A stretch of DNA of 64,000 nucleotides, from positions 60,715 to 124,714 of the forward strand of contig NZ_JAVIFX010000024.1 in NCBI RefSeq assembly GCF_031157255.1, read 5' to 3'. The DNA is from Bradyrhizobium sp. LHD-71 (GTDB lineage Bacteria; Pseudomonadota; Alphaproteobacteria; Rhizobiales; Xanthobacteraceae). The position numbers and the translations under genes were made by a program. Below, piece after piece: positions 1 through 6,619 of the stretch. Below the pieces are notes generated by a model that worked only from the letters and a program-made list of their open reading frames with translations, was not told where the DNA came from and did no database searches. Each line of letters starts with the position of its first letter. Position 1 is the first letter of the stretch.

Positions 1-481
1 AGCCGCCTTTCACCTGATAGTACTTGCCGTCGTAGTCGAATGGTGTCTCGCTCGTCCACTCGGCGCGCACCACATCGAGAAATTCACTCGTACGGACGTA
101 GCGCTCATCCTTGTCAGCGACGGCGTTGCCGTCATGCACCAGCTCGGCATGATCGCCGCCGGTAATCACGTTGAGCGAAACCCGTCCCTTCGTCAGGTGA
201 TCCAGCGTGGCGAACTGACGCGCGAACACGGTCGGCGCGGTAAAACCCGGCCGCTGCGCGATGAACACATTCAGCCGCTCGGTGACATATGCGGCATGCT
301 GAGCCACCTGCAGGCAGTCCGGCAGATCCGAATGGAACGCCAGCAGCGCGCGGTCGAAGCCGGCGTTCTCATGTGCCTTGGCAACGGTCTCAACATGATC
401 AACGTCCAGCACAGGGCCGTTGCGGGGAATGATCTCGGACGAATTGCTGTTACCGATGTAGCCGATGAATTCGAGTGACAT
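1..481 (-). CDS. LLM-class flavin-dependent monooxygenase, SsuD-like (3' end outside window)
   Basis: The first 160 or so residues of a flavin-dependent oxidoreductase run off the left edge of the window. The start is the ATG at 479-481, beginning MSLEFIGYIGN. The family signature is clear: residues such as AHENAGFDRAL, the FIAQRPGF stretch and the RVSLNVITGG segment match alkanesulfonate monooxygenases (bacterial-luciferase fold, FMNH2-dependent C-S bond cleavage in the cytoplasm). It is the last visible gene of a five-gene minus-strand operon, 30 nt after the acyl-CoA-dehydrogenase-like gene and downstream of an ABC importer, which fits uptake and desulfonation of an organosulfur compound. 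The substrate cannot be read from the sequence. A dimethylsulfone or nitrilotriacetate-type monooxygenase of the same superfamily is an alternative. Confidence 0.88.
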   Translation of the reverse strand, partial: MSLEFIGYIGNSNSSEIIPRNGPVLDVDHVETVAKAHENAGFDRALLAFHSDLPDCLQVAQHAAYVTERLNVFIAQRPGFTAPTVFARQFATLDHLTKGRVSLNVITGGDHAELVHDGNAVADKDERYVRTSEFLDVVRAEWTSETPFDYDGKYYQVKGG

Positions 482-511
482 GGGTGCTCTCCGTAGCGGC
501 TGGAATCAGGG

Positions 512-1654
512 TCAGAGTTGCAGGACGGCCCGGCCGGCCGCGGTCTTGATGGAATCGTCCTGCGGCGTATGAATCCGGCCGCAGAGCACGTCGCGATAAT
601 GGCGTTCGAGGGGATTGGTGCGCGAGAGACCGTGATTGCCGGACAGTGATAGTGCCGCCTCGACGACGGCGATTGCGTTACCCGTGACCGTAAGCTTGAC
701 CGCATGGGCTTCTGCGACCGTCACCAGGCGTCCATCGTCCTGGTCGGAGGCAACGCTTTCGATCAATCGCGCATTTATCGCGAGACGGACCTCGATATCG
801 CCGACGATTTCCTGCACGCGCGGCAGCGTCGCGAGCGACGCACCAAGATTGGCGGGCTTTCGAGCTTTAAGAAAGTTGACCAGCCAGGTCTTCGCCGAGC
901 GTGCGATGCCATCGTAGATCGCGGCAACGAAGATACTGTGAATTGCATTCTGCACGACGTCCGGCCCCTTCCAGGCTTCCGGCAATCGCACATCGATCTC
1001 GTGGTTGAGCGGAATGCCGACGTCGTCGAAGATGGCGTCATGGCTGCCGCTTGCGCGCTGGCCGAGGTGATCCCAGGTCTCGACGATGCGGATGCCTGGC
1101 AGGCCTGCCGGCACCAGGAACGAACCCACGCGCGGTTGCGGTTCGTCGGTCTTCGCCCATACCACGTAATATTTCAGGATCGGCGCTCCGGTTGAATAGA
1201 TCTTGTGGCCGCTGATCCGCCAGCCGTCGGCCATCTTGCGCGCCGTGGTCGCGGGCAGTCCGCCGCGCGCGGGCGAACCGAGATCAGGCTCCACTCGCAA
1301 CGCATTGATCAGCGCCACGCCGCGATTCGATTCCGACGACAGTTTCTTGGCGAGATGAAGCGGAAAGCGGTCGTTGCGAGCGATCATGAAGTGCTGGATG
1401 TAATGCATCGCCAGCACGAGTGCAGTCGCCGCATCACCCTCAGCAATGAGGCCGAGCACCTTGGCGACTTCGCGCGCGCCGGCACCGTGGCCGCAGAAGC
1501 CGCGTGCAACGGTGAGCGACAGAAGTCCGGCCTCGAAAAGCTTCTCGAAATTCTCGAACGGAAAGCTGGCCTCGCGATCGTGTTGCTCGGCGCGGCTGGC
1601 GAAATCAGACGCGAGCAGGCGTGCCTTGTCCAAAAAACCGGTCGTTGCATCCAT
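512..1654 (-). CDS. acyl-CoA dehydrogenase-family oxidoreductase (SfnB/DszC-like)
   Basis: A 380-residue flavoprotein of the acyl-CoA dehydrogenase superfamily. The N-terminal helical domain (SFPFENFEKLFEAGLL), the central beta domain with a DGWRISGHKIYSTGA segment and the C-terminal helical domain ending in GRIHTPQDDSIKTAAGRAVLQL are all present, and length is normal. The sequence around residues 60-90 (GDAATALVLAMHYIQHF) and its place beside an SsuD-like monooxygenase suggest a sulfur-acquisition oxidoreductase of the SfnB/DszC type rather than a fatty-acid beta-oxidation enzyme. That is inference from context. It starts 17 nt after the ABC ATPase stop, so the genes are probably co-transcribed. 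A GGAG motif precedes the ATG. Confidence 0.8.
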   Translation of the reverse strand: MDATTGFLDKARLLASDFASRAEQHDREASFPFENFEKLFEAGLLSLTVARGFCGHGAGAREVAKVLGLIAEGDAATALVLAMHYIQHFMIARNDRFPLHLAKKLSSESNRGVALINALRVEPDLGSPARGGLPATTARKMADGWRISGHKIYSTGAPILKYYVVWAKTDEPQPRVGSFLVPAGLPGIRIVETWDHLGQRASGSHDAIFDDVGIPLNHEIDVRLPEAWKGPDVVQNAIHSIFVAAIYDGIARSAKTWLVNFLKARKPANLGASLATLPRVQEIVGDIEVRLAINARLIESVASDQDDGRLVTVAEAHAVKLTVTGNAIAVVEAALSLSGNHGLSRTNPLERHYRDVLCGRIHTPQDDSIKTAAGRAVLQL

Positions 1655-1671
1655 CAGGGAGCTCCGTCAGA

Positions 1672-2463
1672 TCACCAGGTCGCGTCCAGGCCGAGCAGAC
1701 CGAGAATCTGTCGCCGCAGTTCGGCCAGGTCCGGATCGCCGCGATGACGCGGATAGGGCTTATCGACGGGAAGGTCGGCCTTCACCTGCGCCGGCCGGTC
1801 GCTGAAGACGATGACGCGGTTGGCGAGAAACAACGCTTCCTCGACATCGTGCGTGACAAGCAGCGTCGTGAAGCCTGCGCGCTGCCACAGTGACACGAGT
1901 TCGGACTGCATCGTCAGGCGTGTCAGGGAATCGAGTTTACCGAGCGGTTCATCGAGGATCAGAATCCGCGGATCGTTCACCAGCGCGCGCGCCAGCGCGA
2001 CGCGCTGTGCCATGCCGCCCGAGAGCTGGTGCGGGAGGGCCTTGGCGAAGCTCGACAGACCGACCAGCGCCAGAACTTCATCGATCCGCGCGCGCTTCGC
2101 TTTCAGGCCTCCCTGCGCTTCCGGTCCGAGTGCAACGTTGTCGCGTACCGTGCGCCACGGAAACAGCGTCGGATCCTGGAACACGACCACCCGCGACGGA
2201 TCAGGGCCGGCGATGGCGATGCCGTCTTCCTTCAGGCTGCCCGCGGCGGGAGGCTCGAGCCCGGCAACCAGCCGCAACAACGTCGACTTGCCGCAGCCGG
2301 AGGGACCGAGCAGTGCGACGAACTCGCCCGGTGCAGCACGGAAACTCACTTTGTCCAAAACGTCGAGGCGCCTGTCTTCGATCGCGAAGTGATGACTGAT
2401 GTTGTCGACTTCGAGCGAAGCGCCAGCCGTCGCGTGCTGTACTTGCTGCGCCAACGCTACCAT
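1672..2463 (-). CDS. ABC transporter ATP-binding protein (SsuB/TauB-like)
   Basis: ATPase subunit of a nitrate/sulfonate/taurine-type importer, 263 residues. The Walker A motif is GPSGCGKST, the Q-loop is VVFQDPTLFPW, the signature is LSGGMAQR and the Walker B is ILILDEPLGKLD, followed by the H-loop TLLVTHDVEEAL. The open frame extends upstream, but homology begins just after the ATG at 2461-2463 (MVALAQQV), whose codon overlaps the permease stop (ATGGTAG). Translational coupling to the permease is therefore likely, and the upstream extension is a shadow of the permease gene. It energises import through the inner membrane together with the next two genes. The transported compound is inferred to be a sulfonate-like molecule from the neighbouring monooxygenase. 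Confidence 0.92.
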   Translation of the reverse strand: MVALAQQVQHATAGASLEVDNISHHFAIEDRRLDVLDKVSFRAAPGEFVALLGPSGCGKSTLLRLVAGLEPPAAGSLKEDGIAIAGPDPSRVVVFQDPTLFPWRTVRDNVALGPEAQGGLKAKRARIDEVLALVGLSSFAKALPHQLSGGMAQRVALARALVNDPRILILDEPLGKLDSLTRLTMQSELVSLWQRAGFTTLLVTHDVEEALFLANRVIVFSDRPAQVKADLPVDKPYPRHRGDPDLAELRRQILGLLGLDATW

Positions 2464-3500
2464 TTGACGACACCCTTCTGCCAGGACAGCAGGCGGTCGC
2501 GAACCTTGAACAGGAGCGTGATCGCGCCGGAGCACAGGAGCGACATGACGATGAGTGCCGCATACATGTTGGCGTAGGCTGCCCAGCCTTGCGCCCATTG
2601 CAGGTACCAGCCGAGGCCGGCCTTCACCCCCATCATCTCCGCGACCACGAGCACGGCGAATGAAGCCCCGAGTCCCATGAACAGGCCGACGAACATGTGC
2701 GGCATGGCGGCGGGTACGGCGACTTTGCGAATCAGGAACCACGGCGTCGCACCGAGCGTGCGCGCCACGTCGTAGTAGCTCGACGGCACACTGGCGACGC
2801 CGGACCATGTCAACACCGTTACCGGGAACGCCGTCGCAAGAGCGATCAGGAAGATGCTGGCGCTCCAGCTCGACGGAAACAGGAAGAAGGCGACGGGTAG
2901 CCAGGCGGTCGCCGGCAATGGGCCGATGAAGCGCAGCACCGGATGCACCCAATAGCCCGCGCTGCGCGACCAGCCGATCGACACACCGGTCAGGAATCCG
3001 ATGACGGCGCCGATCGCATAGCCTGAGATCTGCAGCTTGACCGAGGCGAGCACGCTCGCGCCGAGCTTGCCGAAATCGTCAAGATAGACCTCCAGCAGCG
3101 CCTGCGGCGGCGGAAAGAACGGCAACGGAAGCCAACCTAATTTGGCAGTGACGAGCTCCCACAGCGCCAGACCGAGCCCGAGCACGATCAGCCACGGCGT
3201 GCGGTGCGCGAACCAGGTCCCTGCCTGACCAAGACGCGCGCCGGCAAGCGAAACGACAAAGGCAGCCAACGCAACGACAGCCGCTCCATACGCGAAAGTC
3301 GCCGTGCGCGACCAGTCGCCCACATCGTCGCGTGCGAGGCTGACTGCTGTCACCCCGAGCCAGCTTGCGGACGCGGCGATGCCCCAGCCGCTGACGGGAA
3401 GCCGCGAAACCGCCTGCGCGGGGCTTGTCTCCGTCGGACCGGTCTCATCGAACGTCGCAGCCCTAGATGCTGAGGACGTCGGCATAGATGCGCTCCGCAA
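2457..3500 (-). CDS. ABC transporter permease (SsuC/TauC-like)
   Basis: Inner-membrane permease of 347 residues. The C-terminal 250 residues carry the usual binding-protein-dependent permease domain, with several hydrophobic helices and the EAA-type loop around YYDVARTLGATPWFLIRKVAVPAAMP, which contacts the ATPase. The first 80 or so residues contain an additional hydrophobic stretch (FAYGAAVVALAAFVVSLAG), so the protein is longer than the typical 260-residue SsuC. The start overlaps the 3' end of the binding-protein gene by 38 nt; a second in-frame ATG at 3485 is an alternative start. It is the middle gene of the SBP-permease-ATPase set. Confidence 0.9.
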   Translation of the reverse strand: MRSASMPTSSASRAATFDETGPTETSPAQAVSRLPVSGWGIAASASWLGVTAVSLARDDVGDWSRTATFAYGAAVVALAAFVVSLAGARLGQAGTWFAHRTPWLIVLGLGLALWELVTAKLGWLPLPFFPPPQALLEVYLDDFGKLGASVLASVKLQISGYAIGAVIGFLTGVSIGWSRSAGYWVHPVLRFIGPLPATAWLPVAFFLFPSSWSASIFLIALATAFPVTVLTWSGVASVPSSYYDVARTLGATPWFLIRKVAVPAAMPHMFVGLFMGLGASFAVLVVAEMMGVKAGLGWYLQWAQGWAAYANMYAALIVMSLLCSGAITLLFKVRDRLLSWQKGVVKW

Positions 3501-4551
3501 ACTTCGTCGTATCGGTGGTCTTCTTGAAAACCGAGACCAGCTTGAGATCGTCGGCGTAGGCTTTCAGCTCGCCCTTCAGGACCGCCCCCGTCGGATGGTG
3601 ATGATGGGTGTGGTAACCGACCAGAGACCTGAGATCATCAAAGGTCGCGTCCTTCGGAGCATAAGGCGAGAACGCTTTGGCCGCGAGCTCCGGGTTCTGC
3701 GCCGTGAACATCGCGGCATCGAGAATGGCTTGCGTCACTGCCCGCGCGACCAGAGGCTCGTCGCGCATGAGGTTGCCGCGCAGGCCGAGAATACAGCAGG
3801 AGCGTTCTCTGTATTCGCCGTCCAGGTTCGAGGCGACTTCTTTGAAGGCGCCGTCCTTCAGCCACAGATAGGCGACTGGATCACCCGACAGGAACGCATG
3901 CGTTTCTCCCTTCTCCGCCGCAAGGCGCAGTAGGTTTCCGGGAAACACGCGCCACTCGACGTCGGTGTTCGGATCGATGCCGCGCTTGGCAAGTTCGATC
4001 GAGAAGAAATTCTTGTCGGCACCACCAAGATCGGCGACGCCGATCGTCTTTCCCGTCAGATCCGCGAGCCCAGCGATGCCGGACTTGGTGGGCGCGAGCA
4101 CGCGCATGCAACCGCCATGCGTCGCCGCCGTGATCTTGACGTCGAATCCCTGTTCGAGTGGCTTCAGCCAGCGCAGCGCCATGCCGACACCGCCGTCGGA
4201 TTTGCCGGTTGCAATCGCCTCGAGCAATTGATCGGTCGAACCTGCGAAGTTGACGAGCTCGACGTCCAGATTCTGCTTCTGGAAGAAGCCGTGATCGATC
4301 GCGACAGGCACTGTGACAAGGCAAACGGCGTTGGCGTTCCACGACAGGCGCAATTTGCGGGGCGCGCCGCTCAACGCCGTCGCCGTTTCTGAGGACGTGC
4401 GGCAGAGGGGAAACTCGGAGAAATCGATCGGCGACCGTCCCGACGGAAATGCCTGTGCGCCGAGAATGCCGAGTGGTGCAGCGAGAAGACCTGCAGCGCT
4501 TCCTCCCAGCAATGCCCGGCGACTGAGTTGGCCTGGTCGATCATTCGACAT
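3463..4551 (-). CDS. ABC transporter substrate-binding protein, Tat-exported (SsuA/NMT1-like)
   Basis: Periplasmic solute-binding protein of 362 residues when started at MSNDRPGQLS (ATG at 4549-4551). The N-terminus reads LSRRALLGGSAAGLLAAP, a twin-arginine signal with an SRRALLG core and a hydrophobic run. The mature part has typical NMT1/SsuA features (VPVAIDHGFFQKQNLDVELVNF; GKTIGVADLGGADKNFFS). A histidine-rich segment, YHTHHHHPTGA, lies near residue 320. The frame stays open 48 codons further upstream, but that part has no signal character and is best ignored. It is the first gene of the operon and so probably sets its ligand specificity. Confidence 0.9.
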   Translation of the reverse strand: MSNDRPGQLSRRALLGGSAAGLLAAPLGILGAQAFPSGRSPIDFSEFPLCRTSSETATALSGAPRKLRLSWNANAVCLVTVPVAIDHGFFQKQNLDVELVNFAGSTDQLLEAIATGKSDGGVGMALRWLKPLEQGFDVKITAATHGGCMRVLAPTKSGIAGLADLTGKTIGVADLGGADKNFFSIELAKRGIDPNTDVEWRVFPGNLLRLAAEKGETHAFLSGDPVAYLWLKDGAFKEVASNLDGEYRERSCCILGLRGNLMRDEPLVARAVTQAILDAAMFTAQNPELAAKAFSPYAPKDATFDDLRSLVGYHTHHHHPTGAVLKGELKAYADDLKLVSVFKKTTDTTKFAERIYADVLSI

Positions 4552-4892
4552 CGTGCGCACCCCTGCTTTGCTCCGGCCAGCCGGGAGCGCTCGCGCGCAA
4601 GCGTTTGCGCGGCGCCAGTCAGCTGTCGTGCCGGTCGTCTTGTTGAAGTCGCGAACCGCGCGAAACAGTCGCGCGCAGGTCCGCTTGGTGTGCACAAATC
4701 ATGCGAGCGCCCGCCGCTTTCGTCAATGAAATGGAATTTCGAAGGTGTTACGGAACGGAGAGGATGATTGTCTGAAGCGCGCCGCGCGCGAACAAGAGCG
4801 TGCGTTTGTGCAAAAGACACCAAGGTGCGGACGTGGTTGGGCCGTCAACAACAGAACTGCGGCGGCGAATCTTACGGCGGCCTTCGATGCCT
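4552..4892. other. intergenic region between SBP gene start and methyltransferase 3' end
   Basis: This 341-nt stretch contains the promoter region of the leftward transport/monooxygenase operon and the downstream side of the leftward methyltransferase gene. I see no convincing open reading frame, RNA gene or strong hairpin. The short frames here lack homology and codon bias. Confidence 0.5.
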
Positions 4893-5690
4893 TCAAAATC
4901 GATCGGCGATGAAGGCCTGAAACCTGTAGCCGTATGCGATCGTGCCGTCGCCGTCCGCGAGTCGCATGCCGATCGCGAGAAGCGCGGATATGGCCGACGC
5001 TTCGCCCAGTCTGACAAGAACGCCTTTGGCGTGAGACGAGGACAGGGCAAGTCCCACAAAACCATCCATGTCGAGCGGTAACGTGAGCGTTTGGGTCAAC
5101 ACGTCCTTAAGCTCGAACTCCTCCAGCGCCTCAAGCTCCGCCGCATAGTCGGGCCGCATATAAGCTTTCGGCGGTCCCTCTCGCGCCAGGAAATCCTCGA
5201 CCGCTGCAGCGGCGGGCGAATAGACGGCATCGCGGATGTATTCGACGATCGCGAGAACGCCGCGAGATGGGAGCGCACGCGACGCCTCCGCATAGAATCG
5301 CGGTCTGTCGAACCAATGCGCCGCGGTAGCTGTGACGATCGCCCGCGCTCCGCCGTCTCCGATCGGCAAGGCCTCCGCCGTGCCATCGGTGAAGGTGATC
5401 GCGAGGTCCGCTGACCGATCGATGGCGGCGCGACGCATTTGCGGCGCCGGTTCGACGCCGATGACGCGGAAGCCGGCCGGCAACGCTCGCGCCAGCTGTC
5501 GCGTGAAAATGCCGGTGCCGCAGCCAATATCGATGGTCGGATGATCGGCCGATCCGGGTGAGGCAGCGATATGGGTTGCGAGCGCACGCACCATGGCCTC
5601 GGGATACTCTGGCCGGAAGCGCTCGTAGCGCCCGCTGACCGCGCTGAATCGATCGCGGAAGTCCCGAAGCTGGCTTTGTTCACCGCTCAT
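4893..5690 (-). CDS. class I SAM-dependent methyltransferase
   Basis: A 265-residue methyltransferase when started at MSGEQSQLRD (ATG at 5688-5690). Motif I is TIDIGCGTGIFTRQLA, the acidic residue after strand 2 is in VIGVEPAPQMRRAA, and the post-I region reads DGTAEALPIGDGGARAIVTATAAHWF. This pattern, with the FSAVSGRYERFRPEYPEAM opening, is typical of small-molecule methyltransferases of the UbiE/Methyltransf_11 type. The acceptor is unknown. It is transcribed away from the padR-like gene, and the shared intergenic region carries AT-rich palindromes, so the two genes may be co-regulated. The extra residues of the open frame upstream of 5690 run into that operator region and are unlikely to be coding. 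Confidence 0.82.
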   Translation of the reverse strand: MSGEQSQLRDFRDRFSAVSGRYERFRPEYPEAMVRALATHIAASPGSADHPTIDIGCGTGIFTRQLARALPAGFRVIGVEPAPQMRRAAIDRSADLAITFTDGTAEALPIGDGGARAIVTATAAHWFDRPRFYAEASRALPSRGVLAIVEYIRDAVYSPAAAAVEDFLAREGPPKAYMRPDYAAELEALEEFELKDVLTQTLTLPLDMDGFVGLALSSSHAKGVLVRLGEASAISALLAIGMRLADGDGTIAYGYRFQAFIADRF

Positions 5691-5788
5691 CACCGGACAT
5701 GAAAGCTCTACCGTCACCTTTCGGAACGCCTGCATACGCGGGTCTGCTTCGCAGAAAGAGCTGGCGCAAAACCGCCAGGATGGCATCC

Positions 5789-5826
5789 AGATATATCTTG
5801 ACTTTAGATATATCGAGATATATATC
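5789..5826. promoter_or_regulatory. three GATATATC-type palindromic boxes: candidate PadR operator and promoter
   Basis: AGATATATC occurs at 5789-5797 and 5806-5814, and AGATATATATC at 5816-5826. The core GATATATC is its own reverse complement. A TTGACT hexamer (5798-5803) lies 17 nt before TATATC (5821-5826), giving a good sigma-70-like promoter for the rightward padR gene embedded in the boxes. Such AT-rich dyads are common PadR-family operators, so autoregulation is likely. The assignment is inferred from position and symmetry. Confidence 0.6.
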
Positions 5827-5833
5827 GCACTAC

Positions 5834-6415
5834 ATGAGACACAGACATCACAGACACTTCGGCGGCGAAGGCCGCCATTTCGCGGCGCCGGACCATCACC
5901 GGGGCCATTCAGGCAGACATCGGCGACACGGCCGGGGCCAGCACCATGGCGGCGGTCGGCTGTTCGACTACGGAGAACTCCGACTTCTGCTGCTGGCGAT
6001 GATCGCGGAGCGGCCGCGGCACGGCTACGAACTCATCAAGGCGATCGAAGAGCGGTTCGGCGGCAGCTACAGCCCAAGCCCGGGAGTGATCTATCCGACG
6101 CTTTCGTGGCTTGACGACATGGGCTATGCGGCGATCGAACCGGAGGCGACAGGCCGCAAACGCTATCGCATCACCTCCGAAGGCGAAGCCTTTCTCATCG
6201 CCAATCGTGTTGCCGCTGACGAGCTTCTGTCCCGCGGCGGAACCGCCGGCGGTGAAAGCGCAGCAGCACGTGTACCGGCACCGGTCGTGCGGGCTATGGA
6301 AAATCTGAAACTCGCCATGCGACTGCGCCTCAGGCAAGGACCGCTCGACGAGGCCGCCGCCGAACAGATCGCCATTGCGCTCGACACAGCCGCAAAGGCC
6401 GTGGAGCGCAGCTAG
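5834..6415 (+). CDS. PadR family transcriptional regulator with histidine-rich N-terminus
   Basis: A 193-residue regulator. The PadR winged-helix domain begins around residue 50 (FDYGELRLLLLAMIAERPRHGYELIKAI) and includes SYSPSPGVIYPTLSWLDDMG and the wing GRKRYRITSEGEAFL. The first 45 residues are exceptionally rich in His, Arg and Gly (MRHRHHRHFGGEG, then more HH pairs), which suggests metal binding. The start at 5834 is chosen because the frame upstream runs through the operator. The distance from the predicted -10 box to the ATG is about 8 nt, so the message may be leaderless. The TAG stop codon lies inside the CTAG that opens the adjacent repeat module. Confidence 0.88.
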   Translation: MRHRHHRHFGGEGRHFAAPDHHRGHSGRHRRHGRGQHHGGGRLFDYGELRLLLLAMIAERPRHGYELIKAIEERFGGSYSPSPGVIYPTLSWLDDMGYAAIEPEATGRKRYRITSEGEAFLIANRVAADELLSRGGTAGGESAAARVPAPVVRAMENLKLAMRLRLRQGPLDEAAAEQIAIALDTAAKAVERS

Positions 6416-6578
6416 TGTCGTGGATCAGAAATTCCACCATCGTTGCCGCGAGTCCATCGTGCGAATTTCTGATCCATAAACGACACTAGAATCATAAACT
6501 TGCTAGTGTCCTGATCGAATCCGAAGTTCGCTCTGAGCTCGCTGCAAAGTATAGCGAACTTCGGATTCGGGACACTAG
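6412..6578. repeat. two tandem palindromic repeat modules (A and B) with CTAGTGTC/GACACTAG ends
   Basis: Module A (6412-6489) and module B (6503-6578) are each 76-78 nt and begin with CTAGTGTC and end with GACACTAG. In A, a 10-bp outer stem is followed by a 4-nt bulge and a 13-bp inner stem containing GGATCAGAAATTC. In B, a 9-bp outer stem, a 4-nt bulge and a 17-bp inner stem (CGAATCCGAAGTTCGCT) are seen. A 13-nt spacer separates them. Positions 6461-6578 are repeated exactly in reverse orientation at 63883-64000. No reading frame is present, which suggests a REP- or MITE-like non-autonomous element. Confidence 0.9.
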
Positions 6579-6619
6579 ATCGTTGGCCTGCCTGTCGCGA
6601 TTTGCTTTCGTGGCGCCGC

